64,000 nt of DNA from Massariosphaeria phaeospora. Lineage: Eukaryota; Ascomycota; Dothideomycetes; Pleosporales. Below the pieces are notes generated by a model. That model worked only from the letters and a program-made list of their open reading frames with translations. It did not search any database and was not told where the DNA came from. Of this stretch, positions 42,345 through 53,579 are shown one piece after another; positions within the stretch are counted from its first letter, which is position 1; each line of letters starts with the position of its first letter. Location: assembly GCA_011032825.1 (NCBI GenBank), contig JAADJZ010000012.1, positions 1,116,001 through 1,180,000 on the forward strand, given 5' to 3'. The position numbers and the translations under genes are program-made.

Positions 42345-43290
42345 ACGCTGCGGCCGCGACGCGTTAGAATAGCTAGGACAGCAGATACGCTCTCTAAGGC
42401 CTCTGCAGCATCTCTAGTATTAACGCTACGTTTGTAACGCTTTTTGCTCTGTAAAAATAGCTGCAAAGTTTTTTTTTTACTTTTTTAAAAAAATTGTAGA
42501 GCTTTTGTAGCGTTGCGAGCTTCTTTCTAGCAAGCTCGCTTTGCTGCCTTTTCTACTTTCTCTCTCTTTCAGTCTTTCTAGCTACTTTAGCTGCTTTCTG
42601 CGCTATACGCTTTTTCTTTGCAATTTTCTCTTTGTATAGCTTAGCTGCTTTTTTTAGCTCTACTATCTTTGCTTTTTAAAGCTGCTGCTTTTTTTTCTTT
42701 TGCTCTCTAACAAATTAACGAACACGTGCTTTTTTTATTTTCTTTAGTAACTAGAAAACTGCTCTACTATGATATTCCTAGCGCTGTTAGAAATTTAAAG
42801 CTTTGCTTTTCTTTTTACGCTTCTCTTTAGTAGATAGCGCTTACTTAATTCTATTTATTTTATGCTAAAGTAGCTTATTTTGAACAAATAAGTAGTAGAG
42901 CGATTAGCGAAGCTTTTGTGTATCTTAACTACTCTAATTCTTTACTACTAATTGTACAAGCTTATTTATTTTTCTCTAGTTATAATCGCTAAGCCCTAAT
43001 AAAAAGCTATTGCTTAATTCTTTATTCTGCGTAAACCTATTAAGGATAGGCTTAGAATTAAGTAGTAATATGCCTGTAGCTCTAAAAGAGCTAAAAATAG
43101 TTAATTCTTTAAAAGAAGCCCTACTACGCATTCTAGAATAGAAGAAAAAAGTTACTTTTAGTAATAGAAGCTAGGCCTTAGCTTTTATAAAAGTATTCTA
43201 ATAGCTTTGCTAAGTAAGCTGTTAATAGAAGCTTAAATATTGCTACATTAAGTAGCTAAAGCGTATAAGTTAAATAAAAAAGTAGAATAG
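42345..43290 (-). pseudogene. transposase of element A, C-terminal part
   Basis: Read on the minus strand from the Gypsy junction at 43290, this is the distal half of a DDE_1 (pogo) transposase. The clearest part is the charged Lys/Ala/Arg tail at about 42360-42720 (segments such as AKLYKEKIAKKKR), as found at the end of element B's transposase. It has many stop codons and ends near a GGCCGC string also present at the end of B. Confidence 0.6.
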
Positions 43291-43790
43291 TGTTATTAGA
43301 GGTGTTCTTTTACCGAAGGTACTAGTATCGAACTCGAAGATTCTGCCTAAAGAATTGTTCTATGTTCGAAGAGCTTGATAACAACAAAAAAACAATCTCA
43401 ATCTTATCTTAGATAGAATAACAAAGTAACAATCTGTTGCCTATAGATCTAATCTATGTATAAAATGTACTTAGAAGAGTTAACTACAAAGAATCTAAAC
43501 TGTAAAAGAAATTCTGCTAATCTATATAGTTCTATAATTCTTTGCTAAAAGCGTTTTACTTAGTTCGCTTAGTGTGCTTAGTCGCTAAGCGCTCTAGGCT
43601 AGCTAAGCGCTCGCCGCTTAGTATGCTTAGTCTGCCAAGACTCTAATCGCACTAATTACTATTACGTAACTGCTAACCTAATTCTGCTTTGCGCATTGCT
43701 GTACTTCTGTTTTGCAAACTTGCAAGCTTTAACAACTCTTCTGCGTCGTTGCTTAGTCTACGATACCTAGTATTGTCTTTGTTTGTAACA
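43291..43790 (-). repeat. Gypsy copy 1, 3' LTR (element orientation)
   Basis: 500 bp, TGTTATTAG...TTTGTAACA, with 5-bp inverted tips TGTTA/TAACA. Same length as the partner at 49966; visible differences are nearly all C/T or G/A. Confidence 0.92.
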
Positions 43791-43956
43791 TTATCTTTTT
43801 CTTTAAGAATATTGTCTTGATAGCTGTCTTGCTGTGCCGTGCTAGTTCTTTCTGTGCCTTGCATTAGAGGTGCCGTTTTGTATAAAAGTAAGTTAACTCT
43901 AATTTCTATCGTGTCGTAGCTTCTTTTTGTATTCTTTTAAGTCCTTAAGTTTAACT

Positions 43957-44694
43957 ATGCTTAAGTCTTCGCTTTTTGTGAATTCGTGCTCTAAGTTAAC
44001 TTGCTGTTGTTACGATCAAGTTGCCTGCATTTGTAAAACTAGTCTAGAGATGCCTGCTCTCTGCGGCCGTTGTTTTAAAAAGAACTTAAAGTGCCTAGTT
44101 AATCTCTCGTTAGATAAGTGTGCTAAATGCTTTTAATCTAGCGCGTCTTGCAGTTTCGCTCTAACAAAGAGAAAGTAAGCAGCTTTTTAACAAAAGCGTT
44201 GCAACTTGCAACACTAGCTTTTGCTAGCTAAGCAACAGGTGCTATCTGCACGGATCTAGGCTGCTTAGCTAGTGTCCGCAGCAGAGTCTCGTGCTGCTAC
44301 TCTTCGAGTAGAGCTTTCTATTGCTAAAATAAAAAGAGATTAGCGTTTTGCTAATAAGTAAGTTGCTATTAAAGAGCTAGAGAAACTAGAGGCTGCGTAG
44401 TCTAGCGCTGCTGTTGATTCTAAGAGTACAGTTTCCACCAATAGTTCTGTACTACTGCTATTTGAAACGCTTTCGGCTAACTTAGGCTAGTTACAGACTA
44501 ACTCTTCTTTACTTGTTTTTTCTTTTTTTAACTTTTCTACTTTTTTAGAAAACTCGAATTTCTTGCCTTTAGATTTTGCTAGTGATACTTTCGTACTAGT
44601 TCCTTGCAGTTTGTAAGATTCTGTATTAGTTTCTATGTATTCTAGCTCTCTAGCTATTCTTGCTATTTGACTAAGTATTTCCACTAACGTCTAA
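43957..44694 (+). pseudogene. antisense accessory frame of Gypsy copy 1 (Cys-rich head, charged helix)
   Basis: On the strand opposite to gag-pol, a frame of 245 codons runs from the ATG at 43957 to TAA at 44692-44694. It is broken only by TAA/TAG codons. It opens with a Cys-rich segment containing CGRCFKKNLKC and DKCAKC (spacing C-x2-C-x6-C-x8-C-x2-C), followed by a Leu/Ala/Glu/Lys helix, a Ser/Thr-rich linker and a hydrophobic C-terminus. The same frame with identical length lies in copy 2 at 58513-59250. A metal-binding head plus coiled coil suggests a nucleic-acid-binding accessory protein (inference). The stop after the Cys cluster is present in both copies, so the intact product may instead have been a ~59-residue protein. 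Confidence 0.55.
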
Positions 44695-47600
44695 ACTTTT
44701 GTAGGTTTTTAACTTTTTCAACTTCGTACTTTTTGTTTTTAAGCTTAATATTAGTTGCTACTTCAGCGTCTAGTAGTGCTAGTTTAAGAAGTAATTTGTA
44801 AAAAACTAGATGTATGCGCATGCTTGCAAGTAGCTGTAGTTTAAATAATACAAGTTTTTTAACTTTTAAGATTTTAAACAGTTTTACTTAGAAGTTGTTT
44901 AACTTGTTGCATAGTCGTTTAGTTTTCAAGTTTTTTTGTAAAAGAAAAACTTTATTTCTTTCTTTAAAAGTTAGTTTTTTAAGCTTTTTCTTGTTTGCTA
45001 ACTTAGCTGTTGTAAAGTTTTTTTAAGCAATTCGTTTGCTTAGTTTGTTGTGTAATTTTTGCATTTTAAAAGCCTTGTCGTCTGCTGCTAGCAAAATGCT
45101 TTTAATATTTTTTAAATTTTAATAAGCTACTAGCTTATATCTATAATTTGCGTAGTATAGCGAGTGTTTTATAGTCGTAGACCTTGTGCTGTTGTATGCT
45201 AATTATGCTGTTAGTAGAAGTTTAACTTAGTTGTCTTGCAGCTTGTTAGTGTACATTTGTAGATATTGTTTTAGTATTTAGTTCGTTCGTTTTGTCTAGC
45301 TGTTTGTTTGCGGGTAGAAGCTAGTTAATAGCTTCTTTACAACTTCTAACTAGGCTAAAAACGTATTCTAAAACTTTAATGTAAACAGCTTGTTTTTGTT
45401 TGTAATAAACTATTTTAGCAATTTGTAATTAGCAACGAGTGCCTTTGTAACCTCGTAAGCTATTTCTTCTACTGTAATTAATTTTTCTGTTAGTACAAAA
45501 TGTAATTCTTTAGTTAATTAATCTACGATTACCAATATCAAATCGCATAGCTGTGCTAATCTAGGTTCTAACGATTTTAAAAGCTTTACTATAAAGTCTA
45601 TTGTAACGCTAATTTATAAGCGTGCGAGTAGTTCTAGCGGTTAGAGTAATTTATAAAACTTGTGTCTCTTAGGTTTGTTGTTAGAACAATTTAAATAGTT
45701 GCTTACTACTTTCTAAACTATGTTTCGTACATAGAGTATTAAGTACTCGTTTAATATTTGTTAAACTATTTTGTTAATTTCTAAGTGTTTATATGCTTGT
45801 GAAGCATGTAATTCTTAAATAAGCTATATAGCTTAAGTGTCGTTTGTAACTATTTATCTTTGCTAATCGTTTTTGCTTTATTTTTAGTACATTCTTTTTT
45901 TAATGCTTGTAACTCTAGCTATTTTAGCTAATCGTAGTTAGTTGTATTTGAAAGTTCTATCTAGATTCCGTTGTAATACTAGGTCGTGCGTAACTAGTTT
46001 GTTAGTTTCTGTAAAATCTAATTTTTAACTAAGCGCGTTTGCAGCTTCGTTGTTAGTTTCTTTGCGATAGTAAATCTTAATATTGTAATCTGCTATAAAT
46101 TCAGCCTATCTAACTTGTTGTTAATTTAATTTCTTAGTTGTAGTAAAGCTAGTAAAGTTCTAATAATTTAAGTACACTTGTACTTAATGCCTTGCTTTTT
46201 TTAGCTGTGCTTTTTACTGTTTAAAAGCGTTTATTATTGCTAATAGCTCTTTATTGTAAACGTTGTAGTTAAGTTCTGCTCTTAAGAACTTTCTAGAATA
46301 GTAGAACACTAGTTTTTATTTTCTATCGTTGCATTGCTGTAAGAGTATTGCTCTTAATGCATAGTCTAAAGCATTAGTTTTTACTTAAGTTTTTTTTTTT
46401 TAGGTCGTGCATTTGCAGTATTAGTGTTGTAGTAAACTTCTTTTTAAGTTCTTAAAACGCCTGTTTCTGTATTTCTGTTTATTTAAACTTTTTATTTTTT
46501 TTAGTAACTTCTAAGAGTAGTGTCGTAGTTTTAAAGTAATCTTTAATAAACTTTTAATAAAAGTTAGCAAATCTTAAAAAGAACTGCACGTTTTTTACTA
46601 TTTTAGGAGTTAGCTACTTTTGTACAGTCTAGATTTTCTTTAGGTCTATTAATACACTTTCTCTTAAAATAATAAATCCTAGATAGCTAGTTTTTGTAAC
46701 GTGAAATTTACATTTTTTTAGGTAAAATAGTAGCCAATACTGCTTTATCTTTCGTAGCACTTTTCTAACATGCTTCTAATGTTCTTCGAGCGTTTCTTTA
46801 AAGTATATCAATACGTTGTTTAAGTACGCTGTAACAAAGATATTTAAGTATTTATATAGTGCTTTGTTAATTAAGGCCTAAAACGTAGCTAAGGCATTGG
46901 TTAATTTAAATAGCATAACTTAGTACTTATAGAGTTTATATTTAGTTTTGAAAGCTGTTATCTATTTGTACTCTTTTGCAATTTTAATGCGATAGTATCT
47001 GTCTCGTACGTTGAGTTTTGTAATTTATTTTACTTTTTAAAGTTAATTTATAAGCTTTTAAATAAGCGGTAGTAAGTATTTGTTTTTTTGTGTAACGTTG
47101 TTAAAATGTCGAAAATCTACGCACAGTTTCAATTTCTTGTTTTTCTTAAGTACGAACAATATTGGCGAAGCTATTAAGCTTTTGCTTAGTCGTATGTATT
47201 CTCGCTAGATATTCTTTTAAATGTATTTTTTTAATTTCTTCTGCTAGTTGTAAGTTAGAGAATACATTAGTCTTAGTTGCAGTTTTGTTCTTTTTTTAAA
47301 GATAATTTTGTAATTTTATTTTTAGTAGTTTGCTAGGTCGTGCTTCTCGTTTTTTTTAAAAAAACTTTTAAACTTTTTTTAGTATTTAGTAAAGAGGTTT
47401 TTAAACTTCTTTTTTTATTTTTTAAAGAAGTTAGATTGTAGTTTGCTTGTTTTTAAAGGCGCAACTTGTTGTATTCATATAACGCTTATTTGCTAAGAGT
47501 TTTTTCTACAGATTCTCGCGATCTTGTAGAATAAAATTAAACTAATTTTTCTATTCTTAAGTAAGCTTTAAATTGTCTTTTTGTTTTGTTATACTATAGC

Positions 47601-49965
47601 AACTTTCTTTTTAAGCCTTTAGCTGCGTATTGTTTTGTTTTTTTAATTAATGTTAAAGTTGTGTTTTTGTAGCTAGTTGTACCTAATATACATGTTAAAA
47701 CTTTTAAAGTTTATAATATTAATACACTGTTAATGCCTAATGCCCGCAACTTCTAATTTAACTTTATAAGTTTTTAAGTTAATTAAACTATTTCTATATT
47801 TAAGTAGTTGTTCGTTAGCTAACACTGTTCGTATTAGTTAATTCTTAACTTAGTAAAGTATTCTATTTTTTTTTACTTATCCTAGAGAAACTAATGTCTA
47901 GGCAGCTTTGCTATCTAGTAGTGCGATAAGCTCTTAGCTTGCAACTTTCGCTTTTACTTTTATGTAATTTCGTTCTAGTTGCGTTTTTTGTACGCTTTGT
48001 ACAGTTGTGCTAGAAGCACTTATACTATTCTAACCGTAGGTCTAGTAGCCCGCTAGTTTTTTGCTAAAAAAGCTCTTAAGACTTGTTCTTTTAGAATGTT
48101 CTACTGCTCGTAGTAATTGCACTAGTTAATAAAACATTCTCATAGCTGTAAGTGTTTGCTGTAGTTTTAATTCTTAAGATTCTATCTAGTCGCGTATTTC
48201 TATAGCTAATAGATTGCGCATTCTTAAGTGCAGAAAAGCTAGCGTGCTGCTTAGCACGTATCGTAGTTTTCTATGCATAATTTGTTGTTGCATTCTAGGT
48301 AGTTCTCGTTCTCTAAACTTATAGGCTACTATTCTGTAATATGCTTACTAAACTAGTGTATTTAACACTTTTTGTTGTAACACTATGCCTATGCGCAGCT
48401 GCTGCTGTAGTTTTTAAACTAATTATTGTAGTTATGTACGTAACATTCTGTTACTGTACATTCGCTGTCTTTAAGCAAAACGTGTAATAGTAATTTTAGC
48501 TATTGTTAAGCGAGAATTTTATTGTTTGCGTAGTATACATAGTTCTTTTCGTTGCACTAGTGCCAAAGTAAGTTTCCGTAATTGTTTTAATTAGCGAACT
48601 TTATTTTCTTTTCTGTTAGTTCTTGTTGTGCTATTGCTGCTTTTGCAGCTTTTTATTCTTGTAGTTTTTCAATTTGTAGTTTTTTAAACTATTAGTCGCA
48701 GTACTAGGCAATGTAGGTAGTTCTACCGCACATCTAGTACTCGTAGTTTTAAAGTTAATTTGTAATTTCTTTTGCTTGTAGATAAGTAGGTTCTGTTTTC
48801 TTGTCTAACAGTTTTTTTGCTATTAGGTTTTTAACTTCAACCTACTTGCTGTCTAGTTCTTCGTAGATTTTTAGATATAGTGTAGCTACTCGTTGTAGTT
48901 AAACTATAGCAATAGTAGCAGCTTGCGCGCTTGCTACTTTCTGTAGTATTTCTAAGCAGTTTTGGCAGAAGTGTTTGTTTTTACTATATTAAAAACATAC
49001 TTTATTGTTGTAACGCCTTTAGCGTTTCTCTTTAGACAGCTCGTTTTTAGAGTTTTGCTTTGTCAAGGTAGCGTTTTTTCTGTTAAACTACTTTTGTAGT
49101 AGTTTGTTGTTTTAAACTCGTTTAACGCTGTCGATGTCTATTAGGTCGTAGTAATAAGTTTTTTTAATCGTAGCTACTAGGCGTATGTATAGTTTAATAG
49201 TAAACTTGCGTTTCTACTATCGTTGCTATAGTTAGTTGTTAATTTGTACTATAGTTTTAATTAACTCGTTAAGTTTCTCTAGTCTCTTGTCTTGACTAAT
49301 TTTATTTTTTACATGTTTTTTTAACTTTGCGTGGTAAAACTCGCATAAGCCGCGTTCTCTTACATTATTTACTTTAGCTTGAATTTTTTTAAATTTAATT
49401 GTGTACTCGCTAGCTAAGCTTTTTTGCTTAAGTAGTTTAAGTTAGTTTATTGCTTGCTGCGTTTCGTTTACTTCGCTGTAGATCGTATAAAGTTTTTGTT
49501 TAAACAACTTTTAATTTTTAAAAATGCGCTTCGTGTTTTGCTTTATTATTTTTACGTTTTCTGCGTGCGTAACGTAGTTTTCGGCGTATAGCTAAAACTA
49601 TTCTGCTGCGTTGTCTTTTATGTGCATTCTAGCTACTAGAATCTTGTTTTAATCTATGTAAAAGCTGTTGCTATAATAACAGCAGTAAAAGTCTACGTTA
49701 GTAAAAAAAAGTTTTAAGTTTTTTTTTTTCTGCTATATTTCTTTGGGGAGAGTGCTTTTGCTAACTTTCTTTCTATTCTACTTTAGAGCTTCGTAACTGC
49801 TACTAATAGTTTTTAAATCTATTTCGCTTGCTGCTGTATCTAATTGGCTTGCTTTGCTATTACAGTTGCTAGATTCGTTGTAAGTGTAGTAACGCTGCTG
49901 CTCGTTGTACGTAAGCTCGTAAGTGTTGCTATGTTGTTTTAGTTTTAAACCTAAAGTAGTTAACG

Positions 49966-50465
49966 TGTTATTAGAGGTATTCTTTTATTGAAAGTACTAG
50001 TATCAAACTTGAAAATTCTGCCTAAGGAATTGTTCTGTGTTCGAAAAGCTTAATAACAATAAAAAAACAATCTCAATTTTATTCTAGATAGAATAACAAA
50101 GTAACAATCTATTGCTTATAGATCTAATCTATGTATAAAATATACTTAAAAGAGTTAACTACAAAGAATCCAAACTATAAAAGAAATTCTGCTAATCTAT
50201 ATAGTTTTATAATTCTTTGCTAAAAGCGTTCTGCTTAGTCCGCTTAGTGTGCTTAGTTGCTAAGCGCTTTAGACTAGCTAAGCGCTCGCCGCTTAGTGTA
50301 CTTAGTTCGCCAAAGCTCTAATCGCACTAATTACTATTACGTAACTGCTAACTTAATTCTGCTTTGCGCATTGCTATACTTTCGTTTTGCAAACTTGCAA
50401 GCTTTAACAACTTTTCTACGTTGTTGCTTAGTTTACGATACCTAGTATCATCTCTATTTGTAACA
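49966..50465 (-). repeat. Gypsy copy 1, 5' LTR (element orientation)
   Basis: 500 bp, same ends as 43291-43790. It shows more C-to-T/G-to-A changes than its partner in the first 120 bp. Confidence 0.92.
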
Positions 50466-50470
50466 AATAG

Positions 50471-51368
50471 CAAGAAAAATCTTGTTTTAATTATAGTAGT
50501 TAATAAAATCTATAGTAATATAGAATCCGTAGCTATCTAGAATTAAAAGTTAATAGAATTGTTAAGTTTTTTCTTTTGTACAGCGATTAAACACTTGCTT
50601 AAGCTAAGCAAGTTTAATATCGTTGTTCGTCTAGCTAGAAAGTAATAAAGTAATAAAAACTAAGTGTTTTTTTGCTTAGATATTATTTACCTAGCTTAAT
50701 TAAATGCTTTTGTTAGCAGCTTTATAGATAAAGCTTAGAAGCAAAGCAGTTCTATTAGCGCATATACATGCTAGAAGTGTAATTTATGCGCAGCTTCTAT
50801 TCTAAAGCAATACTCTAACTTTTTTCTTTTTTTACATTTGTTAGCTAAATATTCTTTTTAATCTGCTTACAATACTAATTATAAAGCTTTTTTCATCTAT
50901 ATTGTACGTATAACGAGAATTTATTTAATATTAATCAATCTTGCTATGTAAGAGCTAAAAATAGAAGCAATATTTGTTTTTTAAATTAGCTTTGTAGCGA
51001 TTGCTATTCATGCTAACTATTTATTGTAATATAAAATAAATGCTGTGCTAGTTAATAAAGCGCGTAACCTAGCTTTTACTAACTAGCTTTTAAGCTATCG
51101 TTAATGCGAAATTTTGTATTATCTCTTTTGTAAGAGGTATATGTTTTTTTAATAATTTTTTAATATACTATACAAGCTTTTGCTTTTGTTGTAAGCTAAG
51201 TTTTTGTTAGTTAAAGTTTTTAAAAGTTCTAAAGCGTGTTAGGCTTTAGTGTTTTTAGCTTAAAGTAAAGCGCATAATACTATGTTTAGTAGCAATTTCT
51301 GTATATAAAAAATCTTCTTTTAGTTTTTGCAATTTAATTTTTTTAATCGCAGCTTGTATTGAGTTCAT
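50471..51368 (-). pseudogene. transposase of element A, N-terminal part
   Basis: The minus-strand ATG at 51368 starts MNSIQAAIKKIKL, matching the start of the element B transposase (MNLIKAAIEAIKL) and the psq-type helix-turn-helix of pogo transposases. The frame is then lost to stops and ends at the Gypsy junction; its continuation is at 43290 and below. Confidence 0.65.
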
Positions 51369-51497
51369 ATTGCTAGAGTTGTTGCGTGTTGAAAATAATA
51401 GAGTTTGTTGTGTTTTAGTGTTTCGCGTGTATTACGCGAATCCGTGCATTACGCGCACGGACACGTTACAACCGATAAGCTACTTTAACATCAAAAC

Positions 51498-53399
51498 ATG
51501 TATTTCGTTTCAACTTTAACGCGTTACAACTCTACTAATATGAACTTAATCAAAGCTGCGATTGAAGCAATTAAATTAGGTAAAACTAGCGCATCTTTCT
51601 CGTATCGCAAAGTTGCAAAACAGTTTAATGTTAATTGCACAACACTGTTGCGAAGGCACAAAAGCAGAACGCAGTTCTACGCAGCTGCATTAAAAGAACA
51701 GCAATTACTTAACTTATAACAAAAAGCAGAGCTTGTACAGTACATAAAAAGATGCACAAAGCAAAGCTTGCTACCTACAAAAGAAATAGTACAAAATTTC
51801 GCTAGCGCAGTTGCAAAACACAAGGCTTTGCATGCGTAAGTTTCGCGCTTTCTACATTGCTACGCTAATAAGCTTACTACTAAATAGAGCGCTAAGATTA
51901 ATCGCAATTGTTACTAAGCTAACTTACATAAGAAATACAACTTATACTTTTAACTACTACACAAGAAAATGCATAAGTACAGCGTTAAAGCGCGCAATAC
52001 CTATAATATAAATAAAAAAAGCTTTTTTGTTAGCATTACTACACGCTCAAAACGCGTCTTTTTTAAAGCAGTTTAGTAGGCAAAATTGCGTACAGCAGCT
52101 ATACAAGATAGAAATAGAGAATAGATTACGCTTTTAGCTTGTGTTTGCGCTAATAGTAAAGCGCTGCCGCTTGCTTTTATCTACGAAAGAAAAGCTAGCT
52201 TGCAATTAAACTAGGTTAACGACGTTAAAGCTAGAAAACACTAAGTATTTATAGCGAACTCAACTTTAGAATAAACAAACAACGATATTAGATTAGCTTA
52301 GCTTAAGCAGCTGTTTAAGCGCTACACAAAGCAAAAAGCGCGCTAGCAATAGCGCTTCTTTCTTGTTAACAGCTACGGCAGCTACTTTACGCGCAAGTTT
52401 ATAAACTTTTGCAACGCTAAAAAGATTCTACTAGCTGTTTTTTTTTTTTATTTAACTTACACTTTACAGCTGCTTAATGTAGTGTTGTTTTTTTCTTTTT
52501 TAAACTACTACTTGCAAGAACTCAACTGCTACCTACACTAATTGCAAAAGCTTGTTAGCGTTAAGAAAAGCAACTTTTTTTTAATATTTTAGTTAGCGTA
52601 GGGTACTACAATAAGGAGAGAAACTATATAGAAAAGTTTTAAAGCTACGAGCGTGTAGCTAATAGATGCAAAGGTTATACTCAAACGCTTTAACACTACT
52701 ACTTTAGATTAAGATAAAAATACAAAACTGCAAAAGCTTAGTAATAAAAATAGTTAAAATAATATACAAAAAATTCTAGACACCGTAGTTGCAGATAAAA
52801 CAAAAAGTAAAGCTAAACGCTTTGCTAGTACATTACACTTTCTACAAGTTCAAAACAAGCTACTCTACTACAAAAACAATAGCTTTTGCGCGGTACTTAC
52901 TACAAAACGAAAGTATAAAAAGAAAAGTAAAGTTTTTAACTTGCAGCAGCGCAAGAAGTATTATAGCAGCGCTATACTATAAAGTCCTTGCAAGATCTAA
53001 AAAGCTTAAGTGCGCAAAATAGTCAAACAGCGCAAAAAAAAGCAGCAAAAACTCTAAAAAACTTAGGCAAAAGAGCTTAAAGCTGCTGCTACACTATATA
53101 AAACAAAGATAGTAAAAAAAGCAAAAGCGCTGCGACAAATTACAAAGGAGCAGCGCAATAAAAAGCAAAAAGCGAAGGCTACAGATCTAGCCGCTGCGCG
53201 CGCGCTTAAAAAGCAGCAACGCAACGCTGCAACTTTGCAAAAATCTTGTAATACACTAAAAAAAAGTAAGCGAGCAGCTTTACCTAGCGCTGTAGCAAAA
53301 TTTACAAAAAGGCGTTGTGTTGTAGGTGCTGCAAGTAGTGTTAATGCTGCATCTCTACTACCGCAGCTTCTACCTAAAACTACCACGCGGGGCCGCTAA
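51498..53399 (+). pseudogene. pogo/Fot1-like DDE transposase of element B
   Basis: Starts at the ATG at 51498 or, matching element A, at 51540. Residues 15-75 form the psq/CENP-B-type helix-turn-helix (SFSYRKVAKQFNVNCTTLLRRH), followed by EQQLL and a second DNA-binding region. Downstream fragments show the DDE_1 core: NSYGSYFTRKFINFC (from a D-G-H-x-S-H block) at about 52.36-52.41 kb, and LQLLNVVLFF (from a QPLDV block) at about 52.47-52.49 kb. A Lys/Ala-rich tail ends at TAA 53397-53399. About twenty in-frame TAA/TAG codons and several Asp-to-Asn type changes make it inactive. A long minus-strand frame at 53063-53386 is its shadow. Confidence 0.75.
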
Positions 53400-53530
53400 A
53401 TTAAAGTACTACAAAAATTTAAATAGTGCAAAAGATGCGCAAGCCTCTATATAGTACTACACTAGAAAATTTTATAATAGTTGAATTAATATGTAGCTCT
53501 ACAGCCTCGTTTTTGCGGGTGCTAATTTTA

Positions 53531-53579
53531 GTTAAAGTAGCTTATTGGTTGTACTAGCTTATTGCGCGCACAGGCACTG
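53531..53579. repeat. right inverted terminal repeat of element B
   Basis: Begins GTTAAAGTAGCTTATTGG, complementary to the left arm ending 51489. It ends near CAGGCACTG before TA at 53580. The GCGCGCA core also resembles the end of A. Confidence 0.6.

Larger units (their letters stand above)
43291..50465 (-). mobile_element. complete Gypsy-type LTR retrotransposon, copy 1 (RIP-degraded)
   Basis: 7175 bp between two 500-bp LTRs, with the 5-bp target duplication AATAG on both sides (43286-43290 and 50466-50470). Gag-pol is on the minus strand. Order on that strand: gag (~48-49.9 kb), protease (near 47.9 kb; DSGA now reads DSKA), reverse transcriptase (46.5-47.4 kb; catalytic motif at 46815-46826 reads YLNN instead of YLDD), then integrase (~45.2-45.6 kb). 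RT before integrase defines the Ty3/Gypsy order. Stops are everywhere, mostly TAA/TAG at former Gln or Trp codons. An antisense reading frame lies between integrase and the 3' LTR. Not capable of autonomous transposition. Confidence 0.9.
41784..51466 (-). mobile_element. pogo/Fot1-like DNA transposon A, inserted in B and itself interrupted twice
   Basis: The left end begins ACGTGTCCGTGCGCG at 41784 and the right end is its inverse, CGCGCACGGACACGT, ending 51466. TA lies directly outside each end (41782-41783, 51467-51468). The right arm carries an extra 16-bp duplication. Two insertions lie inside: the inverted-repeat element at 41936-42324 and the Gypsy element at 43291-50465. Removing both, with one copy of each target duplication, leaves about 2.1 kb. 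The transposase runs on the minus strand and is split by the Gypsy element. Confidence 0.75.
41765..53579 (+). mobile_element. pogo/Fot1-like DNA transposon B (outer element of the nest)
   Basis: The outermost element, split by element A. Its right inverted repeat (GTTAAAGTAGCTTATTGGTTGTA from 53531, in part) is the reverse complement of the inner left arm at 51467-51489. The outer part of the left arm appears to lie before A, at about 41765-41783. Joining 41765-41783 to 51467-53579 gives about 2.13 kb, a normal pogo size. Flanking TA dinucleotides (41763-41764 and 53580-53581) fit the TA target of this superfamily; these outer ends are the least certain part. The transposase is on the plus strand and heavily mutated. 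Confidence 0.6.

Noticed and set aside
53063..53386. minus-strand 107-codon frame
   Set aside because: Antisense to the Lys/Ala-rich tail of the element B transposase, whose sense reading matches the family.
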